A stretch of 64,000 nucleotides of DNA from Pelobates cultripes (Eukaryota > Chordata > Amphibia > Anura > Pelobatidae). The notes under the pieces were generated by a model that did not search any database, was not told the DNA's origin, and saw only the letters and a program-made list of their open reading frames with translations. The position numbers were made by a program, and so were the translations under genes. Below, piece by piece: positions 49,835 through 62,254 of the stretch (position 1 is its first letter; every line of letters starts with the position of its first letter). Location: the NCBI GenBank assembly GCA_933207985.1, contig OW240914.1:292545096-292609095 (forward strand). The letters run 5' to 3'.

Positions 49835-51048
49835 TTCTTATGGGGGAGGGGCCTGAAAGCCAACCGAGCAGGTTGCACATGGCTGGAGCTCTGCAGATTC
49901 AGCCTGAGATAGTGCTGATTTTCCTGTCAAATAACCAATTTCACTTGAAAACCTGCTATCTTTCCGATTGCATGGTTTGGGCTCTTCAAGTTCTGGCGCC
50001 TGTGGACCACTTCGGATTGTCTTTTGACCTTTCAGAGACTGAGGCAGATGATCCTCTGCCGAAGCTTAGCTCCAGCCTCACTTGGTCCCACTGCCCCCGA
50101 CCACCTCATCTTCCCCCTTGGACCGGCGGTGGTTATCCTGGTCCCTACTGGTGTGTTCTTTGGCCTACTCCTATGGACTTTTCCTGCCATATGTAGCTTG
50201 GAACCCAGAGGCCTACAAGATGGGGTGTACCCAGCCACATGCCTGGCTACAGACACCGGCCCAAGTGGATCCACTTCAGCATTTGAATGCTTGTTATTGG
50301 CATTTGAATGCTTGTTATTGGCATTTGAATGCTTGTGCTCCAGATTCTGGGACAGGCTCTGTGACTGCGCAGTGAATACACTACCTGAGGATCCAGGCAT
50401 ACCTTTCGAGACTGGGTCTTTGGGAGGCCGAGCTCGATAAAGCTCCAACGACATTTCTCTTGCACATCACAGGCGGTGAGGAAAAGCAAGTAGGAGCCAC
50501 AGCCACTACACATCGCCGCTGCGCTCAGAAGGTTCCTGCTCCACAAGGCTGGTGGCATGGATCAAAGTGGTCCCGGCCCTTCTCCCTGTTGTTGGACATT
50601 GCTGGACCCAAGAAGGCACACAGCTGGAACGCATCAACGCTTGGAGCTGGTGTGGTGACTCTCCACGACTCTGCATTGGCTGAGAGGACCACAGCAACAG
50701 CAACAATTATTTCACTAATTGAATACTCCACTCATCGTTATCATTATTTTTCTATATTATTCATAAGCTTCGATAGATTGCCTGCTGTAGAGTACTCAAT
50801 ACCACCCAATGGAAATTTTCTTTTGTCAGTGTTCCTAGGTATCTTTCAGTTAATATGTATGATCTAATGTATGTTCTATCAAGCAGGATACTAAAAGCAT
50901 CTATTTTACATTTAAAAAGTTGACAATTTATTTGACATCTTGTGCTCTAAGTCTGTATTCAATCGTTTTGTTTTGCACCGTATGTCACTGTCACTTTGTG
51001 TATGTTTCACTGCACTTTAAAAATAAAGAAAGTAAAAAAAATATATAG
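49835..51048 (+). mobile_element. LINE-like retroelement, second of a tandem pair
   Basis: It starts ttcttatgggggaggggcc directly after the poly-A of the first copy and ends aataaagaaagtaaaaaaa. A 7-bp AAAACAC is present before the first copy (48370-48376) and after the second (51049-51055), a possible target duplication of the whole pair. Confidence 0.5.
50280..50336. repeat. Tandem 21-bp repeat, about 3 units
   Basis: The unit is catttgaatgcttgttattg plus g. Units are identical and local to the second LINE-like copy. Confidence 0.9.
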
Positions 51049-51055
51049 AAAACAC

Positions 51056-52674
51056 CTGATATGTGTGTGAGGGGAAAAAAACTATTAAATACACAACCCT
51101 TAGGTAAATTGCCTGTGATGTCTACTTTATATAAATATATACGTTGGTGTGTCAATTGTGTTTATTGTGATGGCTATCAACTATAAGCGTGCTGGCCCCA
51201 TGCGTGAAAATCTTCTTCTTTGCAGGCAAAGCACCTGCAAGGGGAAGACTGCTATCGCTTCCTTTCCTTCTTCCACTGTGCGTTTCCCCCACCTCCCTCC
51301 ATTACTTTAATAGTGGTTTTTGACCGACATGAGAGATCAAAGGATATCCCCTGATGACCCATGCAGAGCAAACAATGGCACACATTGGCCCATGAAGGGA
51401 TCTAACTCACGAGGCTAGTGAACCTTAATGCCAAGATGAGCCAGGCAGCCTCTGCCATAAGGTCTGCACCTCTAGGTTTTCTATAAGACTACATAATAAG
51501 CATTTATTATTTATCAGTACCAGGTTTAATTAGCTCATAATACAGCACCGAGTGGTGAATAAGACATGTAGATAAATGTAACAAGACAGGCTCAACATTG
51601 GTACTAGCAGCACTCTGGACTCTGCTCAAATACACTTGTGTTTTAAAGAAAATGTACTTGATCGTTAATGGGTTAAATGAGCACTTTAAAGTTACAACCA
51701 AAAACAGGAAATTTGTAAACTTCCTCTTGTTGCTGTTATGACAATAATGGAATAATACTGGCCCCCAGGGCATCTGTTTCACTTCTACAACTTGGTCAAG
51801 TGTGAAGGATTAATACCTATGTATTGGATAGTTTAGATGCACTGGTAAGAAAAGCCCTAGGGAACAATTTTTAAAAAAGACACTGGAACGAAGTAGAAGT
51901 TGGACGGAAGTTAGACTAATTGGATTTAACTGTAAATATATGGGTCACAGAAATGAGTTTACTTCCTGGCAATTGGGGGGAGGGTTGGCAGAAGGGGGAG
52001 GAGGAGGTTGTAAATGTATCTTCTGTGCAACATCTGTTCAACTTTTGGACTTGCAAAATGCATCTATCTACTTCTTACATTTGAGACCACTTGGCCACTT
52101 CCAGAACTAAGTTAAAGAAGTCTCTAAAATAACACTATTTACTTTTAATTTAGTTGAAGTAGTTAAAGGGGTTATTCAATGAAGGGTGAATTGTCAGGAA
52201 TTCAAACAGGGATGATCACTACAACTGAGCATTGTTAGGAATCCAAATTTAATTTATATTTTATGGCTAAATTGCTTAACTGAAAAAAATATTTCAAAGT
52301 CAGTTATGCTTCCAGTTTGACTATGTTGGACTTAAAATTGAAATTCACTTTGAGTTTACTTTTCTGACTTTTTCTGAATTAAATCAGAATAGAAAAGTAA
52401 GGCAAAAAGAGACACACGTTGTGACTGTGGTTTTTCATGATTAGCTATTTTTGCTAAAAATAAAAGGAAAAAGTCAGTGTGCAATTGGCAGGAGTCGTTT
52501 GCTTGGGGAAAAAAGGGGATTTTTCCAAAAACAGGGCAGGTGAGTGGGGTCATCAATATGCTATATCTGCATCTGGTGGTGGTTTTGTTTTTTTGCCAAC
52601 CACTTGGTAGTGAAGGGGATAAAGTCAAGAAAGATCTAACATGTACAGATTTCTGGACCATTTAAAGTGGACAG
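51056..52674. other. No feature seen
   Basis: Intergenic sequence without a supportable gene or repeat boundary. Small reading frames on both strands have no family resemblance. Confidence 0.5.
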
Positions 52675-53298
52675 TACACTGATCAGCCGCAACTTTAATA
52701 CCACTGACAAGTGAAGTGGTATTGGTAGTATTGATTATATTGTTACAATGGCACATGTCACAGGAAGTGAACAGTCAGTTCTTAAACTTCATGTGTTGGA
52801 AGCAGAAAAAATGGGCAAGCAAAAAGATCTGAATGACTTTGACAAGGGCCAAATAGTGATGGCTAGATAACTGGGTCAGAGCAAATGGCAAGTCAAGCGG
52901 GGTGTTCCCAGTATGCAGTGGTTTGCATATAACAAAAGTGATGCAAGGAAGGACAGCCCGTGAACCAGCGGCAGGGTTATGTGGGCCCAAAGCTCATTGA
53001 TGCACGTGGGGAGTGAAGGCGAGCCGGTCTAGTCCCAAGAAGACATACAGATGGAGGCATTGTTATGATCTGATCAATATTCTGCGGGGAAATCTTGAGT
53101 CCTGGTATTCCTGTGGATGTTACTTTAACTTGCAGATCTTAAAGCATCTGCCGCTAATGTCTTGGTGCGGCATACCAAAGAACGAGTTCAGAGGTCTTGT
53201 GGAGTCCATGCCTCGACGCATCAGAGCTTTTTTGGCAGCATGAGGGGGACCTACATGATATTAGGCAGGTGGTTTTAATGTCGGTACTGTTCAATGTA
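52675..53298. mobile_element. Deleted Tc1/mariner-like element
   Basis: The left end TACACTGATCAGCCGCAACT and the inverted right end TACATTGAACAGTACCGACA both lead into attaa/taccac words, and both edges are TA. The interior keeps phrases of a Tc1-like relic common in vertebrates (gatgcaaggaagga; gagtccatgcctcgacgcat). Stops throughout; no transposase. Confidence 0.65.
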
Positions 53299-53559
53299 TA
53301 TAATGAAGTATATAAGCATTAAATGAATACAGCACAAACTTGGGGGTTAGAGAGAGATGCACCTGGAAAGAAGACTGATTGCCACCCTTTTGCAAATCAA
53401 AATCACACAGTATGCTATTTTTACTTGAATCTAATGCACACTTCAATTTTTGAAACCTAGAAGCTGAAAAATGTTTTCGCTGGTGAATGTAATGTGCATT
53501 TGTACAAGAGCATACTGTACAAAGAAACCAAGTCTCACATCCCTGTCACAGTGATACAT

Positions 53560-56430
53560 ATTCGAATTTCGCCCCAGCGAATTATTATGTTATATAGCGA
53601 ATTATTATTATTATGTTATATAGCCCCAACAAATTATGCAGCGCTTTACAGTGGGTGGACGAACAAAAATGCAGTTGTAACCAGACAAGTTGGACACAGA
53701 GGGGTTGAGGACCTTGCTCAATGAGCTTACATGCTAGAGGGAGTGGGGTAAAGTGACACAAAAGGTAAGGATAGTATTAGACTAATGACTGTTGCAAGAG
53801 AGAAATCAGTCGGGAGCTTTTAACAGTTTAATTGATATGCTTTTATTAAGAAGTAGGTTTTTAATGATTTTTTTGAATGAGTGGAGACTGGGTGAGCATC
53901 TAACGGAGGAGGGAAGTGAGTTCCACAGGAACGGCGCAGCCCTCGAGAAGTCTTGAAGGCGAGCATCAGAGGTGGGAGTACGGACAGAAGATAGACGTAA
54001 GTCTTCAGCAGAGCGTAAGGGCGTTGACGGGACATACTTGTGTATTATGGAGGATAGATAGGTGGGATCAGCATTATGTAGAGATTTGAAAGCAAGAACC
54101 AGAATTTTAAATTGAGCCCTATATCTTACAGGAAGCCAATGTAGGGACTGACAGAAGGGTGAGGCGTGGGAGGTGCAGGTGGACAGGAAGATGAGCCTCG
54201 CTGCCACATTCATTATGGACTGTGGAGCGGATTACAGTAGTCAAGGCGAGAAAAGATAGTGGAATGGACCAGCACCTTAGTTGCATCTGGCGTTAAGTAG
54301 GGTCGGATGCACGCAATATTTTTGAGATGCAAGCGGCAGGATTTGGCGATAGACTGAACATGAGGCGTGAAGGAGATGTCGGAGTCAAAGAGAACATGTA
54401 GGCAGCGAGCCTGCATGGTGGAACTGATGGTAGCACTGTTGACTTGGAGGGAGGGAGACACAGGAGTAGCAACACTTGAGAGAGAAAAGACCCGAATTTC
54501 TGTTTTGGTCAAGTTGAGTTTAAGGAAGTGGGCAGCCATCCAGTTAGAAATAGCAGAGAGGCAGTCAGAGACACTAGTCAAGAGGGACGGGGAGAGGACA
54601 GATAGATTTGCGTGTCATCCGCATAGAAATTATATTGGAAGCCAAAGGAGCTAATGAGTTTACCAAGGGAGCCAGTATAGATGGAGAACAGTAGGGGACC
54701 AAGGACTGAACCTTGGGGAACACCAACAGAGAGGAGTTGGGGAGAAGAAGCAGAGCCAGAGAAACACTGAAAGAGCTCTGGGAGAGGTAGGAGGAACACC
54801 AGGAGAGAACAATATATTGTAGACCGATATTGCGGAGGATGACAACAATGTCAAAAGCTGCAGAAAGGTCAAGGAGAATTAGGATAGAGTAGTGACCACA
54901 AGATTTTACAGCGAGTAGATCATTGGATACTTTGGTCAGTGCCGTTTCCACAGAGTGCTTAGCGAGGGAACCAGACTGAAGCGGGTCTAGCAGAGAGTTG
55001 GACTCGAGGTAGTCTGTCAATCTTGCATACACAATTCTTTCAAGGATCTTGGATGCAAAAGGCAGTAGCGAGATAGGACGGTAGTTGGATGGGGAGTTAG
55101 GTTCAAGGTTGGGCTTCTTTAGAATTAGGGTTATAGTTGCATGTTTGAAGGGCGATGGAAATATGCCAGAGGAAAGTGAGAGGTAGAGAAAGAGAAGACA
55201 GAGTACGGATGAGATGCGAGGGAATTGGTTCTAGGGATCAGGTGGTGGGGCAAGTGGACTGGATCAGATCAGGTGGTGGGGCAAGTGGACTGGATCAGAG
55301 CTGTAGCGGGTGTGAATGAACATAGAACATCAGAGGGAGTGAGGTTAGGGGAACTATTGTAAGAGGAAGAAGACAGATGAGAGATCTCTTCCCTGATTGT
55401 AGAGATCTTGTCAGTGAAGTGAGTTGCAAAGTCTGAGATGGTCAAGTTTTGGTGGAGGATGAACAATAGGGCAAAGAAGAGAGTTAAATGTGTGAAATAG
55501 TCGTTTGGATTCGTGGGAGAGTGTGGTTATGAGGGTAATTTACTTTTGCAGAGGAAAGAGCCAAGCTGCATGAGGGCAGCATAAATTTATAGTGGAGAAA
55601 GTCAAATGCACAGTGAGACTTTCTTCAACAACGTTCAGCAGTTCTGGAGCATCTTTGGAGGTATCGAGTCAGCTTGGTGTGCCAAGGTTGTTGTTGGGGG
55701 CACTCACTACATTTAAATGTAGGAAGTGCCATGATGTCTAGTTGAGAGGAGAGGGTGGAATTGTAGAAGGAGGTTGCAGAGCTAGGACAGGTGAGGTTTG
55801 AGATAGGTAAAAGGAGAGTTTAGAGATTAGTAGAGAAATGCTCTAGGTCAAGATATTGGAGGTTTCTGTGAGATTGATGTTGAGATGGTGGTGTCAATTG
55901 GGTCTTAGGTATGCCGATGTCAAAAGTCAGCAGATAGTGGTCAGACAGAGGGAAAGGAATATTGGAGAGATTAGAGCGGGACAGAGATTGGTGAAGGCGA
56001 GATCAAGAGTGTTTCCTGCTGTATGGGTTGCTAAATTGGACCATTGCGTAAGGCCAAAGGAGAAGGTTACCGAGAGCAGAAGAGAGGCTTCAGTGCAGTT
56101 GGGGTTGTTGGTTGGGCTATTGAAATCCCAAGTATAAGGGAAGGAGTGCTAGATGAGAGGAAGTGGGGAAGCCAGGAAGAAAAGTGCTCAATGAATAGCC
56201 AAGGATGACTGGGGGGCTGTAGATGAACCAATTCTTAAAGGAGTGGGTGTAAATAGGTTGACAGTGTGAACTTCAAAAGAATCAGACTTTCTTACAGCAG
56301 TACTGGGGCTTGATAGTTTTGAAATCAGACTGTTGAATAAAGATATGTGAGGGTCAGATAGGCTTGCAATAAAGCTGAGGGAGTGGGATATGTGTCTAGG
56401 CACAGAGATGAAGGGATGGTTATTCAAATA
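53560..56430 (-). pseudogene. L2-like LINE with decayed reverse transcriptase
   Basis: Minus-strand fragments run 5' to 3'. An endonuclease-side region is at about 56180-55560. RT follows with LLDLSAAFD at about 54870 and the catalytic box [10 protein letters not shown] at about 54620. Downstream are a NWMAAHFLKLNLTKTE block (about 54520), LHWLPVRYRAQFKILVLAFK at about 54095-54155 and a LWNSLPSSVR terminus near 53905. The 3' end is a TTATTA-rich tail with gcagcgctttacagtg. Frameshifts between blocks show it is dead. L2 clade is the best fit; CR1 relatives are the alternative. Confidence 0.85.
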
Positions 56431-56693
56431 AAAACAAACATATCAATAAAAGAAAGGGAGCGGTCAGAGGTCAGTCAGAAATCAGAGGGGAAATAAAGGG
56501 AAGGCATATAGGTGAATAAAACAATTACATACAGGGCTAGCAAAACTACACTTTAGCATGACAGACTAGATATAAGGCAAGAAAATATACAATGCACACA
56601 GGATAAATAAAATAAATGTACAGGGTGGTTAAATTAAATATAAATGATGCTGTGCAGGATAGAGTTTTAGTGTTGTTTTCCAAAAGGTTACCT

Positions 56694-56885
56694 TTGCTTA
56701 TTGCAGACGATCAGCTGATGGAGCACAGACTTTCTTACAGCAGTATTGGGGCTTGATAATTCTGAAATCAGGCTTTGCTTATTGCAGATGATCAGCTGAT
56801 GGAGCACTGACTTTCTTACAGCAGTATTGGGGCTTGATAATTCTGAAATCAGACTTTACTTATTGCAGACGATCAGCTGATCATA
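56694..56885. repeat. Tandem 81-bp repeat, about 2.3 units
   Basis: The unit begins ttgcttattgcagacgatca and contains gactttcttacagcagtatt. A single related segment is at about 56277-56335, inside the 5' part of the L2-like LINE. Confidence 0.85.
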
Positions 56886-56924
56886 CTCGAATCTCATGCG
56901 CCGTGTGTGGGGCTCATTATGTGT

Positions 56925-57075
56925 GGAAGTGGGGGTCAGTTTGTGTGTATGGGTTAGTCTGTGCTTGTGAGGGGGGTTCAGTCTGTGTGTATGGGTCAGT
57001 TTGTGTGTGGGGGGTCAGTCTGGGGGGGGGCAGTCAGTGTGTGTGTGGGTCAGTCTGTGTGCTTGAGCTCCAAGA
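56925..57075. repeat. TG-rich minisatellite
   Basis: Irregular repeats of gtcagtctgtgtgtatgg. Simple low-complexity sequence; the reading frame through it is not a gene. Confidence 0.8.
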
Positions 57076-57399
57076 GAGATAACTCTCATCTCATGACCTG
57101 CCCTGTGCCCGATTGATAAGCAGCCTTCTTAACCACTACAGATCTGATTGTGCCACCCCCTTCCTGCAAGGTAAGACTAGGAAAAGGGAATATTATTTAT
57201 CTTTTGTTAAAAACAAATATTAAAGTAAAAACTGTAAACCTCTTCCCTATCCCGCTCTCTACACCCCCCTGAACACAGTACACCCTCACTGACAGTAAAC
57301 CCCTCACATACAGTACACTCCCACCAAAACAGAGTACACCTTTGCATACACACACAGTGCACCCCTCACACACATAATCTCTTCACCCACATACCTTCA

Positions 57400-57481
57400 C
57401 ACACACACACACATACATGCTTCAACCCATTACACACCGAATCTCATTTAGATATATATATATATATATACATACATATAT

Positions 57482-57525
<44 letters not shown>
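57400..57525. repeat. Compound microsatellite (CA)n-(TA)n-(CA)n
   Basis: Short CA tract, AT tract at about 57453-57480, then about 35 bases of pure CA. Confidence 0.9.
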
Positions 57526-57823
57526 CTTTGATAAGCACACAATGCAACCCCAATACACATACACTCACAATGCAGCCCCTAGATGCACATGCACACACTT
57601 TACAGGCCCTTTCAGCACATACACACACAATCTCAAAAGCTCCTATACATGAGCACATGCTCACATTACAGCCCTTAGTTACACAAAGTACACCATAAAC
57701 AGACTCCTCTATACACACACTTCACCACAGCCCCTTCTAAACACCATGAAAAATTATCTTGCATCTCCTGTAAAGGTTTTCCAGTTTCCATGAAAAGGTG
57801 TCTTGCAAGTAATAAGGAAGGTG

Positions 57824-57975
57824 CAGCGGTGGAACTACAGAGAGTGCTGGTGTTGCGATTACACTGGGGCCCATCGAGTGGCCTGTGCAATTAGGGCCAC
57901 CCGATGGGCATGTGTCTTCAGGGGTGCAAAACAGTTTTTGCACCAGAGCCCACTTTACGTTAGTTCTGCCACGAT
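57824..57975. mobile_element. Small hAT-type MITE
   Basis: The left end CAGCGGTGGAACTAC and the right end, inverted, CATCGTGGCAGAACTAACG share a CAG.GG..GAACTA terminus common in hAT elements. It has an internal ggccc ... gggcc palindrome. A similar terminus is at about 42730-42755. Target duplication not resolved. Confidence 0.5.
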
Positions 57976-58349
57976 GCAGCAGCTCCCTGTACACAAGCCT
58001 GCCCCCAATCTCTGACTGAGACACAGACTGACAGACATACACACATTCTGACAGACATACATTGACAGGCACACACTCACTGACTGAGACATACACACAC
58101 ACATTTTCTCACACACTCATTGCTATTTTTATTTAAATCCACCCAGCCTCCCTATCTTTGTGAGAGCTGAGTGGATCTTTCTCTGGCGTCCAGTGTGTCT
58201 CCTCTCATTCTTCCTGCAGTTTCTCTGCTCTGCTGTAGTTCCTCTCGCAAGGTCTGAGCGTTGCCGCGTTTACCATGGCACTGCTCCGATCTTGCTAGAA
58301 TGAACTCTAGCCCCGTTAAAATAAAAAAACTATATAGTTACATTAATAT

Positions 58350-58575
58350 ATCCCCATCCCCCCCCCACGCACACACACACACACACAATACCTCCAAACA
58401 TAGTTACACACACACACACACACACAACACCCTCACACAGAACCCCCCTCACAAACACACACACCACCCTCACATACAGCACCCCTCACACACACACACA
58501 CTGAAATATCACACACAGTGCCCCCTCACACACACACAAACTGCACCCCTTACACACACACACAGCACATTCCAG
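58350..58575. repeat. (CA)n-rich low-complexity tract
   Basis: Interrupted CA repeats with accccc/ccctcac interspersions. Reading frames here are artefacts. Confidence 0.9.
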
Positions 58576-58581
58576 ACACAC

Positions 58582-58885
58582 CAGGGCCGGACTGGCCCAC
58601 CGGGATACCGGGAAATTTCCCGGTGGGCCGCGGCACCTGGGGGCCGGCCGCGTTCCTGGGCCGGCCCTTTAAATACTGCAGCCGCCTGAGCGCTCTGTTA
58701 AGAGCGGTCAGGCGGCTGCAGCTTCTCCCCTGTAGCGTGGCCGAGCTGCACTCCGGTCCCGGTGGCCGGCAGGAATGAGAGGAAGGTGCACACTGAGTGT
58801 GCACTTCCTGTCAGTCCGGCCGGCCGGCCACCGCGGACCGGAATGCAGCTCGGCCACGCTACAGGGGAGGGGGTAAGAAGAGGGG
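58582..58885. mobile_element. GC-rich hAT-like MITE with palindromes, cut by a gap
   Basis: It starts CAGGGCCGGACTGGCCCACC, a hAT-type terminus. It contains a ccgggaaatttcccgg palindrome, a gcagccgcctgagc / gcggctgc stem, and a larger palindrome (about 58725-58870) whose arms both hold gccgagctgcactccgg or its inverse. The right end is lost in the N run. Confidence 0.65.
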
Positions 58886-58985
58886 NNNNNNNNNNNNNNN
58901 NNNNNNNNNNNNNNNNNNNNNNNNNNNNNNNNNNNNNNNNNNNNNNNNNNNNNNNNNNNNNNNNNNNNNNNNNNNNNNNNNNNNN
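58886..58985. other. Assembly gap (100 N)
   Basis: Placeholder run. The reading frame that spans it joins unrelated DNA on its two sides and is not real. Confidence 0.99.
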
Positions 58986-59957
58986 AATGCAGATCCAAAT
59001 AGGGTAGGTGAATTCTTAAACCCTTGAGGTAGTCTGGTCCAGTCTGAAGCTTTGAACCTGTAACAGCATCTTCCCATCGGAAAGCAAAGATACACTGACT
59101 CTCAGCAGCAATCCGAAGGCAAAAGAAAGCATCCTTAAGGTCTAGAACTGTGAAGTAGGTTGCCCCACGTGGTATCAAAGCAAGCAGATTATAAGGGTTG
59201 GGTACAACTGGGTGTATATTGACTACTGCATCATTAACTGCTCTCAAATGTTGTACAGGACAATATTCATCTGCTCCTGGTTTCTGAACAGGTAATAATG
59301 GAGTGTTCCAGGGGGAAGTACAGAATTTTAGGATGCCATACCTTACGAACATATCCAAGTAGGTCTGTATGTTTTTCTTAGCCTTTTGAGGTATATGATA
59401 CTGATGTAGGCTCACAGGATAGGTTCCAAGCTTTAGTTCAATATGTATAGGTGGAATATTACAAGCAAGCCCAGGTGGATTATTCTCTGCCCATACTCCT
59501 GGAATGTCAAATAAAGGTTCATCACTCTTAGGGTTTACACTTGTCATTATGGAGTAGAAGCGCCATTCTTCTTCCCTTGGCACCGATACCGCCATTATGC
59601 CTGGTAATCCATTAAACCTCAGAGATGTTGATCCATTGGGTAGAAAAGTTATCTGGGCTTGAAGCTTCGATAATAGATCTCGTCCTAGAAGTTGAATCGG
59701 ACACTCTGGCATATATAGGAACTGGTGCTTCACCAAATGGCCTCCCAGAATGCAAGTGCGACTTTTAAGAACCGGTCTAGCTGCACTTCTCCCAGTAGCT
59801 CCTATCACAGTTATAGTTTTTCCTGAAGGCGGAGCCACCAGTTTAGTCATCACAGAATGTTCAGCACCAGTGTCAATCATGAAAGAACTCTTTCCCCCTA
59901 TTGCTACATGACCATAGGCTCCGCTCGGCCAAGGGGGATGGAGCCCGGTCGGTATCA
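58986..59957 (-). pseudogene. pol: ERV2 pro-pol, truncated by the gap
   Basis: Same family as ERV1. The frame opens with a protease domain that keeps the DTGAEHS active site and the flap region missing from ERV1. RT follows up to the FTVLDLKDAFF block at about 59140. A frame change lies near 59045. Everything after the RT start (rest of pol, env, 3' LTR) is absent to the left. Compared with ERV1 the DNA differs at roughly one base in 20-25, by eye over about 300 bp. Confidence 0.85.
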
Positions 59958-62254
59958 ATAGTCTTCCATGATAGTGTCAGCCAGACCCACAAAATCTCTA
60001 TCCTCTCTATCCTCTCTATCTCTTGGTCTCTGAGTAGGTGGATAATATCTATCTCCTTGAACACTCCCTCTACTATTCCCACCGTTCCCTCCAAAACTTC
60101 CTCTTCCTCTATAACTACCACTATAACCTCCCCGTACTCTTCTCTCTCCTTGTCTATTATTTTCATAATGCTCTCTCTGTGGACACTCATTCTTCCAATG
60201 TCCTTCCTCTCTACAAAACGCACATTGATTCCTACTTAAAGGTCCCTTACTCAGCCTATTCTCGACTCCTTTATTCACTTCCCTTCCCTGTCTTTCTACA
60301 CTTGTGATAGCTACCGCTAGCATATCTGCCTTCTTCCTCATTTTACTTTCTTCCTCCCGCTTTATCTCAGTTTCCCTATTCATATATACTTTATATGCGA
60401 TCCCCATTAGCTGTTATATGGAGTTCCCTACAAATCCCTCTAACTTTTGCAATTTTCTTTTAATATCACCTTGGGCCTGGCTGACAAATGCTGAGTTAAT
60501 AATTCGAGAATTCTCAGGGGCCTCTGGATTAAGAGGAGTATAAAATCTAAATGACTCCAATAATCTTTCATAAAAGGCACTAGGTGACTCACCAACCTTT
60601 TGCAACACCTCAGCCGTCTTTGACATATTGATTGCCTTCTTCCTTCCTGTGCATGCATGTTAGCACCATTCACATTCCAATTTGGTTCACCATTTGGATA
60701 ATGGGCTGCAGCCCATGCAGCTGGATTGGCCTGATTTTGAGTACGGGCTGTTTCCTCAAGCGCTTTAATAGCCGCTTGATTAATCCGGGTCCTTTCCTCA
60801 CAATTAAATAAAGTTAAAGGACTACTCTAGGCACCCAGACCACTTCAGCTTAATTAAGTGGTCTGGGTGCCAGGTCCCTCTAGGATTAACCCTTTTTTTA
60901 TAAACATAGCAGTTTCAGAGAAACTGCTATGTTTATAAATGGGTTAATCCAGCCTCTTAAGCCTCTAGTGGCTGTCTCATTGACAAAAAAAATCACAGTG
61001 AGAAGACGCAAGCGTCCATAGGAAAGCATTGTAAATGCTTTCCTATGAGACCGGCTGAATGCGCGCGCAGCTCCTGCCGCGCATGCGCATTCAGCCGAAG
61101 AGGCGGAGAGGAGGAGGAGAGCTCCCCGCCCGGCGCTGGAATAAAGTTACGTTTTAACCCTTTCCTCGCCATCCAGCCCGGCGGGAGGGGGACCCTGAGG
61201 GTGGGGGCACCCTCAGGGCACTATAGTGCCAGGAAAACAAGTATGTTTTGCTGGCACTATGGTGGTCCTTTAATAATTGCTGGCAATCGGCCCAGGTGGG
61301 AATGTCTGTTTGTATAAGAGAGGTAACCAAATCTGTCATGACTTGAGGTTTGTCGGTATACGAAGAGTTATGAGTCTTCCAATTGAATAGATCAGTTGTG
61401 GTGAAGGGGACATAGACAAACACTGGATCTACCCGTTGTATTTGGCCATTTTCACCAACGTGTGTTGGGCCCGGTGTAAGTCGGAGGGGCATTTGGCAAT
61501 GTCGGGGTTGAAGGGTACCAGTCATCTGTCGGGTTAATATAGGACTTCGGCAAGGCTGTTTTATAGTAAGTTCCGGTCTAGGGGTAGTAAGGTAAGGAGA
61601 ATGAGGCTGGTTAATTTTACCGGGCGGAAGTTCAGTCAACAGGATGTTGCGGGCCGGGCTAGGAGGAGCCTGACCAGGAACCAGAAGTGACGTTAATTCC
61701 GGATATATAGAACTAGTGGAGGTAGGTACCGGAAAGGGAGGACTCAGGACAAGTGGGCTGGGCTCTAAACTAGATGAATGAGTGGACAGGGACAATGGGA
61801 AAGACGGAGTGACAACACCAGCAGCACCTCCTCTAACCTTAGAGGAGGAGTAAGGGGGTGGGGAGGGAAGTTCAGACTCAGAGGGAGAGTCTAAAATGGG
61901 CGGGGTTGCGGCCCTAATGGACAGGCGAGTCCTGGCCACCATGAGGTGACATTGCTCCTCGTGGCATACGTTTTAGGCAATTCTTCCACAATCTGTTTCC
62001 AACAATCAATATACGGAAACTGATCATAGAATTCAGGCTTACTAGATATAATCGCGTGCACACGTTGTACTAGTTAGATCAAGACTACCACGTGGAGGCC
62101 ATGCGGCCACCAAGATAGGCCACTCTCTACTACATAATGTAGTCAAACGCTTTGGGGATAATTTCACCCCAAAATCACAAACTTTACATTCCTTTGCAAA
62201 GTTTTTCAACATACACGACAAGGGATCAACAATCTTTGAGTCAGAAGCAGCCAT
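59955..62254 (-). pseudogene. gag: ERV2 gag, broken
   Basis: It has the same order as ERV1 gag: matrix start at 62254, Pro/Ser-rich region 61274-61942, MITE, capsid block 60414-60626, and nucleocapsid CCHC box (CAFCREEGHWKNEC) at about 60180-60225, ending at a TGA at 59955-59957. From about 60300 rightward it appears identical to ERV1, including the same disabling changes. Left of that it has its own differences, for example three extra Ser-Tyr-Arg-type codons near 60115. Confidence 0.85.
60814..61273. mobile_element. T2-type MITE in ERV2 gag (same insertion as 37358-37817)
   Basis: Same sequence and same gag position as in ERV1, with TTAA at 60814-60817 and 61270-61273. It is an ancestral shared insertion. 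Confidence 0.92.

Noticed and set aside
48607..50867. Several 100-170-codon frames in the LINE-like pair
   Set aside because: Frames are not conserved between the two related copies, and there are no ORF1 or RT motifs.
58708..59958. Single 416-codon frame joining ERV pol with GC-rich sequence
   Set aside because: It runs through 100 N at 58886-58985; the part left of the gap is a hAT-like MITE in an arbitrary frame.
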